From positions 372,001-436,000 of the forward strand of contig NZ_RJAD01000001.1 in NCBI RefSeq assembly GCF_003999995.1: a stretch of 64,000 nt of DNA, given 5' to 3'. Positions within the stretch are counted from its first letter, which is position 1. Every line of letters starts with the position of its first letter. Of the stretch, positions 52,697-61,795 are shown piece by piece. The stretch comes from Microbacterium sulfonylureivorans (GTDB lineage Bacteria; Actinomycetota; Actinomycetes; Actinomycetales; Microbacteriaceae). Made by a program: the position numbers and the translations under genes. The notes under the pieces are model-generated. The model did no database searches. It had not been told where the DNA came from and worked only from the letters and a program-made list of their open reading frames with translations.

Positions 52697-53569
52697 ATGC
52701 CCGAGATGCCCGAGGTGCAGGGCCTCGTCGAGTTCCTCCGCGGACGTGTGACGGGGCTCGAGGTCACGCGCGTCTCCGTCGCGAACATCGCCGCCCTGAA
52801 GACCTACGATCCTCCCGTGGATGCGCTGAAGGGCGCCCGCATCGACGCCGTCGCCCGGCACGGCAAATTCGTCGACATCGCGACGACAGGGACGGATGCC
52901 TCGCCCCACCTCGTCTTCCACCTGGCCAAAGCCGGCTGGCTGCGCTTCTACGAGCAGCTCCCCGCCACGATCATCCGCCCCGGCAAGACGCCGATCGCCC
53001 TCCGCGTCGCACTGTCCGACGGCTCCGGCTTCGATCTCACCGAGGCGGGCACGAAGAAGTCCCTCGCGGTCTACGTCGTGCGCGACCCCGTCGACGTGCC
53101 CGGCATCGCCCGGCTCGGGCCCGACCCCCTCGATCCGTCGTTCACGCGCGACACCCTCGCCGGGCTCCTCGCCGGCCGGCGCACCCAGATCAAAGGCGTG
53201 CTGCGCGATCAGGCGACGATCGCAGGCGTCGGCAACGCGTACTCCGACGAGATCCTCCACGCGGCGAAGACGTCGCCGTACGCCCTCGCCTCCAGCCTCG
53301 ACGACGCCGACGTCGACCGGCTCTTCGCGGCGATGACCGACACGCTCGCCGAGGCGGTGGCCGAGGCATCCGGCAAGCCACCGGCGGAGCTCAAGGACGC
53401 CAAGCGTCGCGGCATGAAGGTGCACGGCCGCCGCGGTGAGACTTGCCCGGTCTGCGGCGACGAGGTGCGGAGCGTCTTCTTCGCCGACAACTCGCTCGAG
53501 TACTGCCCGACGTGTCAGACGGGCGGCAAGATCCTCGCCGACCGGCGGCTGTCGCGACTGCTCAAGTAG
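52697..53569 (+). CDS. Fpg/Nei family DNA glycosylase
   Basis: 290 residues. It begins MPEMPEVQGL with the catalytic Pro2-Glu3 pair. The H2TH region has GVLRDQATIAGVGNAYSDEIL. The C-terminal zinc finger has CPVCGDEVRSVFF and YCPTCQTGGKIL. It removes oxidised bases and cleaves the backbone by beta/delta elimination. It resembles actinobacterial Fpg2-type proteins; activity on 8-oxoguanine cannot be assumed. CAGGAT lies 6 nt before the ATG. Its stop is 3 bp from the glpK stop (convergent). Confidence 0.9.
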   Translation: MPEMPEVQGLVEFLRGRVTGLEVTRVSVANIAALKTYDPPVDALKGARIDAVARHGKFVDIATTGTDASPHLVFHLAKAGWLRFYEQLPATIIRPGKTPIALRVALSDGSGFDLTEAGTKKSLAVYVVRDPVDVPGIARLGPDPLDPSFTRDTLAGLLAGRRTQIKGVLRDQATIAGVGNAYSDEILHAAKTSPYALASSLDDADVDRLFAAMTDTLAEAVAEASGKPPAELKDAKRRGMKVHGRRGETCPVCGDEVRSVFFADNSLEYCPTCQTGGKILADRRLSRLLK

Positions 53570-53572
53570 CCC

Positions 53573-55111
53573 TCAGTGACCGGTCGTGCCCATGAGTGTG
53601 CGGGCGTCGTCGTCGACCCAGTCGAGCGACTTCGTGACGGCCTTCTTCCACAGGCGGTATCGGCGCTCGCGCTCGTCCTCCGGCATCCGCGGCTCGAAGC
53701 GCACGTCCTCCTGCCAGTGGGCGCGCAGCGAGTCGCGGCTCGTCCACACGCCCGTGGCGAGACCTGCGGCGTAGGCGGCGCCGAGCGCCGTCGTCTCGAC
53801 GACCTTCGGACGCACGACGGGGATGCCGAGGATGTCGGCCTGGAACTGCATGAGGATGTCGTTGCGCGTCATCCCGCCGTCGACCCGGATCTCGTCGAGT
53901 GCGCGGCCGGTGTCGGCGACGACGGCCTCGATGACGTCGCGGGTCTGGAACGCCGTCGACTCGAGCGCAGCCCGGGCGATGTGCGCCTTGTTGACGTAGC
54001 GGGTCATCCCGACGAGGGCGCCGCGCGCGTCCGGCCGCCAGTACGGGGCGTACAGGCCCGAGAAGGCGGGCACGAAGTAGGCGCCGCCGTTGTCGTCAAC
54101 GGTCGCCGCCAGGCTTTCGACGTCTTCGGAGCGCTGGATGATGCCGAGGTTGTCGCGCAGCCACTGGACGAGCGATCCGGTGACCGCGATCGAGCCCTCG
54201 AGCGCGTAGCGGGCGGGCTCGTCGCCGCAGCGGTAGGCGACGGTCGTGATGAGACCGCTGTCCGACCGCACGATCTCGGTGCCGGTGTTCACCAGCAGGA
54301 AGTTGCCGGTGCCGTAGGTGTTCTTCGACTCGCCCGCGTCGAACGCGGCCTGGCCGAACGTCGCGGCCTGCTGGTCGCCGAGGATCCCGGCGATCGGCGT
54401 GCCGTGCAGCACGTCCGGCAGCTGCGATGTGCCGACGACCTCGGAGGACGAGCGGATCTCGGGCATCATCGCGCGCGGAATGCCCCACACGGCGAGCAGC
54501 TCGTCGGACCAGTCGAGCGTCCGCAGGTCCATCAGGAGGGTGCGCGACGCATTCGTCACGTCGGTGACGTGGATGCCGCCGCGCGCGCCGCCGGTCAGGT
54601 TCCAGATCACCCACGTGTCGGGCGTGCCGAAGACGAGGTGGCCCGCCTCCGCCGCGGCGCGGGCACCGGGCACCTCGTCGAGGATCCAGGCGATCTTCGA
54701 GGCGGAGAAGTACGTCGCGAGCGGCAGGCCGGTGGCCTCGGCGAACCGGCACGTGCCCTCGTCGCCGGCGAGGGCGTCGATGCGCGGCTGGGTGCGGGTG
54801 TCCTGCCACACCAGGGCGTTGTACACCGGGCGTCCGGTACGGCGGTCCCACACGATCGCCGTCTCGCGCTGGTTGGTCACGCCGACGGCCGCGACATCGG
54901 ATGCCGCCACCCCCGCCCGCGACAGGCACGAGGCGATGACCCACTCGGTGCTGGTCCAGATCTCCACCGGGTCGTGCTCGACCCAGCCCGCGCGCGGGAA
55001 GATCTGCTCGTGCTCGCGCTGGGCGACCGATACGACGGCGCCCGCGGTGTCGAAGACGATGGCCCGAGTCGAGGTCGTGCCCTGATCGATCGCCAGAACG
55101 TGATCGGCCAA
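53573..55111 (-). CDS. glpK: Glycerol kinase
   Basis: 512 residues. FGGY kinase with [17 protein letters not shown], the substrate-binding [18 protein letters not shown] and [23 protein letters not shown], and the C-terminal ATP-binding signature [19 protein letters not shown]. It converts glycerol to glycerol-3-phosphate with ATP. The start is TTG at 55111: a strong AAGGAAGGAG lies 6 nt upstream and the family N-terminus begins here. It follows glpD by 74 bp on the same strand. Confidence 0.95.
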   Translation of the reverse strand: MADHVLAIDQGTTSTRAIVFDTAGAVVSVAQREHEQIFPRAGWVEHDPVEIWTSTEWVIASCLSRAGVAASDVAAVGVTNQRETAIVWDRRTGRPVYNALVWQDTRTQPRIDALAGDEGTCRFAEATGLPLATYFSASKIAWILDEVPGARAAAEAGHLVFGTPDTWVIWNLTGGARGGIHVTDVTNASRTLLMDLRTLDWSDELLAVWGIPRAMMPEIRSSSEVVGTSQLPDVLHGTPIAGILGDQQAATFGQAAFDAGESKNTYGTGNFLLVNTGTEIVRSDSGLITTVAYRCGDEPARYALEGSIAVTGSLVQWLRDNLGIIQRSEDVESLAATVDDNGGAYFVPAFSGLYAPYWRPDARGALVGMTRYVNKAHIARAALESTAFQTRDVIEAVVADTGRALDEIRVDGGMTRNDILMQFQADILGIPVVRPKVVETTALGAAYAAGLATGVWTSRDSLRAHWQEDVRFEPRMPEDERERRYRLWKKAVTKSLDWVDDDARTLMGTTGH

Positions 55112-55153
55112 CGCCGGCTCCTTCCTTCACGGGCCTCTGCGCCCGCGTGCGTC

Positions 55154-55175
55154 GCCCGGCGCGCTCGCGCCGGGC
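55154..55175 (-). terminator. Hairpin between glpD and glpK
   Basis: GCCCGGCGCG (55154-55163) and CGCGCCGGGC (55166-55175) are exact inverted copies with a 2-nt centre, in the 74-bp gap. No T-run follows on the minus strand, so attenuation or mRNA stabilisation is more likely than full termination. Confidence 0.5.
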
Positions 55176-55185
55176 TCCGGTCAGG

Positions 55186-56901
55186 TTATCGCTTGGCCGC
55201 TGATGCGCCTGCCCACGACGGGTCTGCGGCATGCACCGCGGTCAGCCCGCGCGCGGTCTCCGCGGCGATGCGGGAGGCGTCCCATCCGAGCACCGGGGCG
55301 ACCGCAGCGGCGATCTCGGCCGCCGCCTGCTCGGTGGCCCCGCCGATGAAGGCGATGCTCGTTCGGCGCATCAGCAGGTCGTCGAGATGGACGACGTCCT
55401 CGCTCTGCGTAAGGAGCCGGAGCTCGGCGGTGGAGTAGCCGGGCACGTGCACGAGCATCTCGTCTTCGGCATCGTCGGCGATCGCCGCGATGACATCGGT
55501 CGCGACCGTTCCGTAGCGGTCGAGGAGCGTCGCGACGCGATCGGCGGGCAGTCCGTCGGCATGCGTGGAGATCCACTGCTGCCGGGTGCGCTCGGTGGTC
55601 GGGAAGCCGCTCCCGCCGCCGATCGCGAGTCCCTTCGTAGACCGTCGACGCGGACGTGCGAGCAGGTCGAGGGCGCGGTCCGCCAGGTGCTCGGCTGAGG
55701 CGCGGAACGTCGTCCACTTGCCCCCGACGAGGCTCAGGACGGTGGCATCCCCGCCCACGAGCGGAGCAGCCTCGACGCGGTAGTCGCGCGAGACGAATCC
55801 GGGCGCGACGTCGCCGTGGCCGGGCAGCGGACGCACCCCCGCGAAGCGGTAGACGATCTGCGACCGGTCGACGGGGATCTTCGGCAGCACCTGGCTGATG
55901 AGATCGATGAAGTAGTCCACCTCGGCCTCGGTGCAGACGACCGCGTCTCCCATGTCGTGCTCGAGGTCGGTCGTGCCCACGAGCACACGGCCCTTCAGCG
56001 GGTAGATGAGGACGATCCGGCCGTCGGCGTTCTCGAAGAACAGCTCGCGCCCGCCCGTAGCGGCAAGCAGGTCGGGGTGATCGAGCACGATGTGGGATCC
56101 CTTGGTTCCGCCCATGTAGCGGGTGGGGTCGCCGAGCGCCAGGTTGGTGAGGTCGGTCCACGGGCCCGACGCGTTGATGACCACGGATGCCGCGAACGCC
56201 ACGTCGCGACCCGAGACCATGTCGCGCAGCACGACGCGACCCTCCTCGACGCCGACCGCGGCGGTGTAGTTCGCCGCTCGCGCCTTGTCGCCGCCGGCCT
56301 TGCGTCCGTCGCGCAGCACGTCGATCGCCAGACGCTCGGGGTCGTGGAGGGAGGCATCCCAGTAGGTCGCGGTGTACTTGATGCCCGGGTTCAGTTCGGG
56401 GAGCTCCTGCAGCGAGCGCTTGCGGCCGCGGAACGCGTGGCGCGGCACCCGCCCGCCGCTGCGCGAGAACGAGTCGTAGATGACGAGCCCGATCTTGATG
56501 AGAGCCGCGCCGCGCTCGGTGTGCGTGCCGCCGCCGTGGCGGAGGAACTTGAGGGGCGCGCTCAGCACGCCGGAGAACGTGGAGAAGATCGGGATCGTCG
56601 TCTGCAGCGGGCGCACGTAGTGGGGCGCGATGCGCAGCAGCGCGTTGCGCTCGGTCACTGCTTCGGCCACGAGTCGGAACTCGCCGTTCTCGAGGTAGCG
56701 GATCCCGCCGTGGATCATGTGCGACGAGGCGGCCGAGGCGCCGCTGATGAAGTCGTCGCGCTCGACGAGGGCGACATCGACGCCCTGCATGGCCAGGTCG
56801 CGGAACGTCGCGAGTCCGTTGATGCCTCCGCCCACGACGAGGACGTCCGCGTACGGCCGCCCCTCGAGTGCGTCGAACCCTCGTTCCATGGCCCCGGTCA
56901 T
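55186..56901 (-). CDS. glpD: Glycerol-3-phosphate dehydrogenase (FAD-dependent, GlpD type)
   Basis: 571 residues. FAD motif VLVVGGGINGLATFRDLAM, substrate region SAASSHMIHGGIRYLENGEF, the DAO core with VVINASGPWTDLTNLA and GTKGSHIVLDHPDLL, FFENADGRIVLIYPLKGRVLVGTTD (read in parts), and LVGGKWTTFR. The C-terminal helical domain (about 415-560) is present. It oxidises glycerol-3-phosphate to dihydroxyacetone phosphate at the membrane, feeding the quinone pool. ATG at 56901 after AGGGGAT. Operon with glpK; divergent from the SorC-type regulator. Confidence 0.94.
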   Translation of the reverse strand: MTGAMERGFDALEGRPYADVLVVGGGINGLATFRDLAMQGVDVALVERDDFISGASAASSHMIHGGIRYLENGEFRLVAEAVTERNALLRIAPHYVRPLQTTIPIFSTFSGVLSAPLKFLRHGGGTHTERGAALIKIGLVIYDSFSRSGGRVPRHAFRGRKRSLQELPELNPGIKYTATYWDASLHDPERLAIDVLRDGRKAGGDKARAANYTAAVGVEEGRVVLRDMVSGRDVAFAASVVINASGPWTDLTNLALGDPTRYMGGTKGSHIVLDHPDLLAATGGRELFFENADGRIVLIYPLKGRVLVGTTDLEHDMGDAVVCTEAEVDYFIDLISQVLPKIPVDRSQIVYRFAGVRPLPGHGDVAPGFVSRDYRVEAAPLVGGDATVLSLVGGKWTTFRASAEHLADRALDLLARPRRRSTKGLAIGGGSGFPTTERTRQQWISTHADGLPADRVATLLDRYGTVATDVIAAIADDAEDEMLVHVPGYSTAELRLLTQSEDVVHLDDLLMRRTSIAFIGGATEQAAAEIAAAVAPVLGWDASRIAAETARGLTAVHAADPSWAGASAAKR

Positions 56902-56973
56902 CGCGATCCCCTGTCGTGCTCGTGGTCGTTCGTGAGTCCATGATGGCACTTGTGGACGTTCTTGCAGAGCGAA

Positions 56974-56987
56974 TGCACATATGTGCA
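56974..56987. promoter_or_regulatory. Palindromic operator (TGCACATATGTGCA) in the glpD/regulator gap
   Basis: A perfect 14-bp palindrome, AT-rich in its centre, in the 97-bp gap between the divergent glpD and SorC-type regulator genes and 11 bp before the regulator start. It is the obvious binding site for the adjacent HTH protein and would allow autoregulation and glp control. Confidence 0.6.
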
Positions 56988-56998
56988 AAGATGTCGGG

Positions 56999-57958
56999 AT
57001 GGACGAGCCTGTCGACGAACGCGGAGTGCAGCGCGCCTTGACGGCCGCGCATCTCTACTACGTGCAGGACCGCACGATGGAGGCGATCGCGCGCGAACTC
57101 GGCACGTCGCGCTCCACGGTGTCACGGCTGCTCACGCACGCGCGGGCGACCGGCATCGTCGACATCCGCATCCGCTCCCCTTTCGCCGCGCCCCAGCTCC
57201 TCGAGGAGCGCCTCACCGAGCGCTTCGGCGTCGCCGCGCACGTCGTTCCCGTCCCCGACGACGCGAACGAGGTCGAGCGCCTCGAGCGCGTGGCCGTCGC
57301 GGCGGCCCACCTCCTCGGCGACCTCGTCGCGGAGGACATGACGATCGGCGTCGCCTGGGGGTCGACGACGGCAGCGATGAGCCGACGCCTCGTGCCGAAG
57401 GCGGTGCACGGCACGAGATTCGTGCAGCTCAACGGCTCGGGCAACACGCACACCACCGGCCTCCTCTATGCGAGCGAGATCCTGAGCCGCTTCGCGGCCG
57501 CGTACGGGGGCAGCGCGCAGCAGTTCCCGGTGCCCGCGTTCTTCGACGACCCGCGGACGAAGAGCGCGATGTGGCGCGAGCGCAGCACACGCCGCATCCT
57601 CGCCATGCAGTCGGCCATGGACCTCGTCGTCTTCAGCACCGGCTCGGCCGGATCCACGGTGCCCAGTCACGTCTACTCCGGCGGGTACCTCGAGGCGCAG
57701 GAGCTGGCGGCGCTCGAATCCGAAGGAGTCGTCGGAGACGTCGCGACCGTGTTCTTCCGCGCCGACGGCTCGAGCGACGGCATCCCCCTGAACGAGCGTG
57801 CGACGGGCCCGCACCTCGACGTGCTGCGCGCCGTCGCGCGACGACTGTGCGTCGTGTCAGGTGTCTCGAAGGTCGCCAGCCTGCGGGGCGCCCTCGCCGC
57901 GGGCCTCGCGACCGACCTCGTCGTCGACGAGGCGGTGGCGCGCGCTCTGGCCGAGTGA
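56999..57958 (+). CDS. SorC/DeoR-type sugar-binding transcriptional regulator (glycerol regulon candidate)
   Basis: 319 residues. The N-terminal HTH (about 10-60) reads LTAAHLYYVQDRTMEAIAREL then GTSRSTVSRLLTHARATGIV. The C-terminal sugar-phosphate isomerase-like effector domain has IGVAWGSTTAAMS, FVQLNGSG, VFSTGSAGS and VSGVSKVASLRGALAAGL. Such proteins respond to phosphorylated sugars or polyols. It is divergent from glpD-glpK, so glycerol-3-phosphate or dihydroxyacetone phosphate is the likely ligand. Start ATG at 56999; an in-frame ATG 18 bp upstream lies inside the palindromic operator and is less likely. Confidence 0.87.
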   Translation: MDEPVDERGVQRALTAAHLYYVQDRTMEAIARELGTSRSTVSRLLTHARATGIVDIRIRSPFAAPQLLEERLTERFGVAAHVVPVPDDANEVERLERVAVAAAHLLGDLVAEDMTIGVAWGSTTAAMSRRLVPKAVHGTRFVQLNGSGNTHTTGLLYASEILSRFAAAYGGSAQQFPVPAFFDDPRTKSAMWRERSTRRILAMQSAMDLVVFSTGSAGSTVPSHVYSGGYLEAQELAALESEGVVGDVATVFFRADGSSDGIPLNERATGPHLDVLRAVARRLCVVSGVSKVASLRGALAAGLATDLVVDEAVARALAE

Positions 57959-58014
57959 GCGCACCTCCTGTTTCATGCAGAGACATGGAATGAATGCACG
58001 GATGCCGCGTTGAC

Positions 58015-58020
58015 TACAAT
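58015..58020 (+). promoter_or_regulatory. Predicted -10 element (TACAAT) of the rib operon
   Basis: TACAAT lies 13 bp before the first riboswitch base, so the transcript would start close to 58027. No clear -35 box is seen. It is within the gap 57959-58271, whose remaining part is the riboswitch and its hairpin. Confidence 0.5.
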
Positions 58021-58032
58021 CGAGAGCATCAA

Positions 58033-58203
58033 CGTGCTCCGGGGTCGGTGTGAATCCGAACCGGCGGTGACAGTCCGCGAGCCAAGGCACCAGCATCCGA
58101 ACAGATGCCGCCCCGGCTGATCCGGTGGAAATCCGGAACCGACGGTGATGCGACAGAGGTCTGGATAAGAGCTCGGTCGCTAGTCCGGATGGGAGGCAGC
58201 ACG
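58033..58203 (+). ncRNA. FMN riboswitch (RFN element)
   Basis: The conserved blocks are in order: GGGGTCGGTGTGAATCCGAA, CCGGCGGTGACAGTCCGCGA, GATCCGGTGGAAATCCGGAA, CCGACGGTGATGCGACAGAG and AGTCCGGATGGGAGG. The closing stem P1 is CGTGCT (58033-58038) with AGCACG (58198-58203). It binds flavin mononucleotide and turns down the riboflavin genes that follow. The third helix region is longer than the minimal consensus (CAGAGGTCTGGATAAGAGC), as in several actinobacteria. Confidence 0.95.
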
Positions 58204-58226
58204 GGCGGCGTCATGCGCGCCGCCCG
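58202..58226 (+). terminator. Expression-platform hairpin after the FMN riboswitch
   Basis: CGGGCGGCG (58202-58210) pairs with CGCCGCCCG (58218-58226), 7-nt loop, then ATTCCCG. It shares its first two bases with the last bases of riboswitch P1, so P1 and this hairpin can compete or stack. It lies 45 bp before ribD. Confidence 0.6.
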
Positions 58227-58271
58227 ATTCCCGTGCCCCGGAACACCGCGAGGTGGACACGGAGGACACGG

Positions 58272-59297
58272 ATGACGGCGACACTGGCTGAGCACGACGC
58301 GATGCGTCGGGCGCTCGACCTCGCGCGCCGCGGCCCGCGCGGCGTGAACCCGCAGGTCGGGGCCGTGATCCTCTCCCCCTCGGGCGACGTCCTCGCCGAG
58401 GGCTGGCACCGCGGCGCCGGCACACCCCACGCCGAGGTCGACGCGCTCTCGCGCCTCGAGCCGGGCGATGCCCGGGGAGCGACCGCGATCGTCACCCTCG
58501 AGCCCTGCAACCATCACGGCCGCACCGGCCCGTGCGCCGTGGCCCTGATCGACGCCGGCGTGAGCCGCGTCGTCTACGCGATCGCCGACCCAAACGACGT
58601 GTCTTCGGGCGGAGGGCAGCGGCTCCGCGCCGCCGGCGTCGACGTCGAGCAGGGCCTCCTCGCCGACGAGTCCCACGACCTCCTCGACTCGTGGCTGACC
58701 GTGCAGCGTCTCGGCCGCCCCCACGTCACCGTCAAGTGGGCCCAGAGCCTCGACGGCCGGGCCGCGGCATCCGACGGCACCAGCCAGTGGATCACCGGGC
58801 CTGTCGCGCGCGCCGACGTCCACCGCCGCCGCGCCCAGGCGGACGCGATCGTCGTCGGAACCGGCACCCTGCTCGCCGACGACCCCGCCCTCACCGCGCG
58901 CGCCGGCGACGGCTCGCTCCATGCGAACCAGCCCGTGCCCGTCGTCCTCGGCGAGCGCGCGGTGCCCGACAGCGCGGCCGTGCGCCGGCATCCCCATCCC
59001 TTCCTGCAGTACCCCGGCGACCTCGCCCCCGCCCTCGCCGACCTCCGCCAACGCGGTGTCCACCGGGTGCTCGTCGAGGGCGGACCCGCCGTCGCCGCCT
59101 CGTTCGTGCGCGAGTCCCTGGCCGACGAATACCTCGTCTACGTCGCACCGGCGCTGCTCGGCGGCGACAAACTCGCCCTGCGCGACGTCGGCGTCACGAC
59201 CATCGACGAAGCCCTGCGCCTGTCCGTGGAGTCGGTCGAGAAGCTCGGCGACGACCTGCTGATCGTCGCCACGCCCGTCCCCGAAGGAGACAGCTGA
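58272..59297 (+). CDS. ribD: Bifunctional diaminohydroxyphosphoribosylaminopyrimidine deaminase / reductase
   Basis: 341 residues. Deaminase domain (about 1-145): GVNPQVGAVILSPSGDVLAEGWH, zinc-binding HAEVDAL and LEPCNHHGRTGPC. Reductase domain (about 150-341): VTVKWAQSLDGRAAASDGTSQWI, ADAIVVGTGTLLADDP and VLVEGGPAVAASF. It performs the second and third steps after GTP cyclohydrolase II. ATG at 58272 with GGAGG 6 nt upstream. The next gene overlaps its stop (TGATG). Confidence 0.95.
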   Translation: MTATLAEHDAMRRALDLARRGPRGVNPQVGAVILSPSGDVLAEGWHRGAGTPHAEVDALSRLEPGDARGATAIVTLEPCNHHGRTGPCAVALIDAGVSRVVYAIADPNDVSSGGGQRLRAAGVDVEQGLLADESHDLLDSWLTVQRLGRPHVTVKWAQSLDGRAAASDGTSQWITGPVARADVHRRRAQADAIVVGTGTLLADDPALTARAGDGSLHANQPVPVVLGERAVPDSAAVRRHPHPFLQYPGDLAPALADLRQRGVHRVLVEGGPAVAASFVRESLADEYLVYVAPALLGGDKLALRDVGVTTIDEALRLSVESVEKLGDDLLIVATPVPEGDS

Positions 59298-59968
59298 TGT
59301 TCACCGGAATCGTCGAGGAGATCGGCGACGTCACCGCCGTCGAGCCGTCGGGCGACGGCGTGCGCCTGACCGTCCATGCGCCGAAGGCGGTGTCGGATGC
59401 CGCGCACGGCGACTCGATCTCGGTCAGCGGCGTGTGCCTCACCGTCGTCGACCAGGGCGACGACTGGTTCACCGCCGATGTCATGCGCCAGACGCTCGAC
59501 ATGTCGACGCTCCAGGGCGTCGGCGCCGGACGGCCCGTCAACCTCGAACGGGCGACCGTCGCGCACGGACGCCTCGGCGGGCATATCGTCCAGGGCCACA
59601 TCGACGGCACCGGCGAGGTGCTCGAGGTGCGTCCCGGTGCCCAGTGGCGCGTGCTGCGCATCGCCCTCCCCGCACACCTCGCCCCCCTCGTCGTCGACAA
59701 GGGCTCGATCGCGGTCGACGGCGTCTCGCTGACTGTGAGCGACGCGAGCCCCGCCGCCCCGGCGGACGGCATCCACTGGTTCGAGGTGTCGCTCATCCCC
59801 GAGACCCTGGAGGCCACGACCCTCGGCCGCCGCGTGCCCGGCGATCGCGTCAACCTCGAGACCGACATCCTGGCGCGCCACGTGCAGCGCCTTCTGGCGT
59901 TCAGCCCCGCTGCCGCCCCCGAACTCCTCGCGGCCGCAGCCGCACCGACGGAAGGAGGCTCAGCATGA
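59297..59968 (+). CDS. ribE: Riboflavin synthase alpha chain
   Basis: 223 residues with two lumazine-binding repeats. The first begins MFTGIVEEIGDVTAVEP and has SVSGVCLTVVD. The second has LGGHIVQGHIDGTGEVLEV, AVDGVSLTVSD and PETLEATTLGRRVPGDRVNLE. It dismutates two 6,7-dimethyl-8-ribityllumazines to riboflavin and the RibH substrate. Overlaps ribD and ribBA (ATGA), so the operon is tightly coupled. The C-terminal Ala-rich tail is not conserved. Confidence 0.95.
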   Translation: MFTGIVEEIGDVTAVEPSGDGVRLTVHAPKAVSDAAHGDSISVSGVCLTVVDQGDDWFTADVMRQTLDMSTLQGVGAGRPVNLERATVAHGRLGGHIVQGHIDGTGEVLEVRPGAQWRVLRIALPAHLAPLVVDKGSIAVDGVSLTVSDASPAAPADGIHWFEVSLIPETLEATTLGRRVPGDRVNLETDILARHVQRLLAFSPAAAPELLAAAAAPTEGGSA

Positions 59969-61245
59969 GCCTTTCCACGATCCCCGAGGCTCTGGACGCG
60001 ATTCGCGCCGGCAAGCCCGTCATCGTCGCCGACGATGAGAACCGCGAGAACGAGGGCGACGTCGTGCTGTCCGCCCAGCTCGCGACCCCCGAGTGGATCG
60101 CGTGGACGGTCCGCTGGTCGAGCGGCTTCATCTGCGCCCCGATGCCGGCCGAGTGGGCCGACCGCCTCGACCTCCCGCCGATGGTCGAGGTGAACCAGGA
60201 TGCCCGCTCGACCGCGTACACGGTCAGCGTCGACGCCGCCGACCGCGTGTCGACGGGTATCAGCGCCACTGACCGGGCGCACACGCTCAACGTGCTCGCC
60301 GACCCGGACTCGGTTCCGACGAGCGTCATCCGCCCGGGCCACGTCCTCCCGCTCCGGGCCGTCGAGGGCGGCGTGCGCGAGCGCGGCGGCCACACCGAGG
60401 CAGCCGTCGAGCTCATGCGGCTCGCGGGCGTGCACCCGGTCGGGGCGATCGCAGAGGTCGTCGCCGAGGACGGCTCGATGATGCGGCTGCCGGGGCTCCA
60501 GGAGCTCGGCGAGCGCGACGGCATCCCCGTCATCACGATCGAGCAGCTCATCGGCTATCTGAACGAGACCGAGCCGATCGACGCCCAGGAGCAGGCCCAC
60601 GGCCAGCACCGGCGGCGGGTGAGCCTGCGCGCCGAGGCGCACGTGCCGACGTCGCACGGCGAGTTCCGGTTCCTCGCCTACAAGGATCGCGTCACCGGCA
60701 CCGACCACCTCGCCGTGGTCTCGGGAGAGCTCGGCGACGCGCCGCTCGTCCGCGTCCACTCGGAGTGCCTGACGGGCGAGGCCTTCCACTCGCTCAAGTG
60801 CGAGTGCGGACCCCAGTTGGATGCCGCGCTCGAGGCGATCGAGCAGGACGGCGGCGTCGTGGTGTACATGCGCGGCCACGAGGGCCGCGGCATCGGCCTC
60901 ATCAACAAGCTCCGCGCCTACTCGCTGCAGGAGCGGGGACTCGACACCGTCGACGCCAACCTCGCCCTCGGCCTGCCCGCCGACGCCCGCGACTACGCCG
61001 CGGCAGCGGGCATCCTCGCCGATCTGGGCGTCTGCAAGGTGCGCCTGCTGACGAACAACTCCGACAAGGTGAACCAGCTGCGCGAGTTCGGGCTCGACAT
61101 CGTCGAGCAGGTTCCGCTGCTGGTCGGCGTCGGACCCAACAATCACCAGTATCTCGCCACCAAGCGCGACCGCATGGGCCACCTGATCGCCGAGGACGAC
61201 CTCGCCGACGCCCTCGCGCAGATGTCCGAAGGAGCAGAGCGTTGA
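59965..61245 (+). CDS. ribBA: Bifunctional DHBP synthase / GTP cyclohydrolase II
   Basis: 426 residues. The DHBP synthase half (about 1-205) has VIVADDENRENEGDVV, TGISATDRAHTL, RPGHVLPLRAVEGGVRERGGHTEAAVELMRLAG (read in parts). The cyclohydrolase II half has VRVHSECLTGEAFHSLKCECGPQLDAAL with three zinc Cys, YMRGHEGRGIGL, DARDYAAAAGIL and LLTNNSDKVNQL. It provides both entry substrates for riboflavin. ATG at 59965 after GAAGGAGG. The following ribH starts with TTG inside its stop. Confidence 0.95.
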   Translation: MSLSTIPEALDAIRAGKPVIVADDENRENEGDVVLSAQLATPEWIAWTVRWSSGFICAPMPAEWADRLDLPPMVEVNQDARSTAYTVSVDAADRVSTGISATDRAHTLNVLADPDSVPTSVIRPGHVLPLRAVEGGVRERGGHTEAAVELMRLAGVHPVGAIAEVVAEDGSMMRLPGLQELGERDGIPVITIEQLIGYLNETEPIDAQEQAHGQHRRRVSLRAEAHVPTSHGEFRFLAYKDRVTGTDHLAVVSGELGDAPLVRVHSECLTGEAFHSLKCECGPQLDAALEAIEQDGGVVVYMRGHEGRGIGLINKLRAYSLQERGLDTVDANLALGLPADARDYAAAAGILADLGVCKVRLLTNNSDKVNQLREFGLDIVEQVPLLVGVGPNNHQYLATKRDRMGHLIAEDDLADALAQMSEGAER

Positions 61246-61721
61246 GCGGCAAGGGCGCACCTCAGGTCACCGGACCGGTCGACGCGACCGGACTCGACGT
61301 CGTCGTGATCGCGGGCACGTGGCACGAGGTCATCACGGACGGTCTCATCGCCGGCGCCGAGCGCGCCCTCGACGCCGCCGGTGCGAGCCGGCGACTCGTC
61401 CGCGTGCCGGGATCGTTCGAGCTGCCGGTCGCCGCGAAGGCGGCGCTGGAGTCCGGCGCCGACGCGGTCGTGGCGCTCGGCGTCATCATCCGGGGCGGAA
61501 CGCCGCACTTCGAGTTCGTCTCCGCCGCGGCCACCGACGGCCTGACGCGTGTCGCGCTCGATACGGGCAAGCCCGTCGGGTTCGGCGTGCTGACGCTCGA
61601 CGACGAAGCCCAGGGCATCGCGCGCGCGGGACTCCCGGGGTCGATCGAGGACAAGGGCCACGAGGCCGCGGATGCCGCGATCCGCACCGCGCTCGTGGTG
61701 CGCGACCTGCGCGCCGGCTGA
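61242..61721 (+). CDS. ribH: 6,7-dimethyl-8-ribityllumazine synthase
   Basis: 159 residues. Key segments: VVVIAGTWHEVITDGLIAGA, VPGSFELPVAAKAALESG, ALGVIIRGGTPHFEFV with the catalytic His, and GVLTLDDEAQGIARAG (a D-E variant of the usual T-x-x-Q). It condenses DHBP with the pyrimidine from RibD. The start is TTG at 61242 overlapping the ribBA stop (TTGA), with AAGGAG about 8 nt upstream; no ATG or GTG fits the conserved N-terminus. Last gene of the rib operon. Confidence 0.93.
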   Translation: MSGKGAPQVTGPVDATGLDVVVIAGTWHEVITDGLIAGAERALDAAGASRRLVRVPGSFELPVAAKAALESGADAVVALGVIIRGGTPHFEFVSAAATDGLTRVALDTGKPVGFGVLTLDDEAQGIARAGLPGSIEDKGHEAADAAIRTALVVRDLRAG

Positions 61722-61782
61722 ATCGCCGGAGCGCATCGCCCCGGTGAGGGCCGCCTTCCTGGCGGAGCGGCGAGAACAGGCC

Positions 61783-61788
61783 TACCGT
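61783..61788 (+). promoter_or_regulatory. Predicted -10 element (TACCGT) of a small membrane protein gene
   Basis: TACCGT, 7 nt, then ATG at 61796; leaderless geometry and an own promoter after the rib operon. Confidence 0.45.
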
Positions 61789-61795
61789 GACGTCC

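Noticed and set aside
55186..57052. A minus-strand frame starting within the regulator gene as an extended glpD
   Set aside because: It is a different frame from glpD; the FAD motif and ribosome site place the glpD start at 56901.
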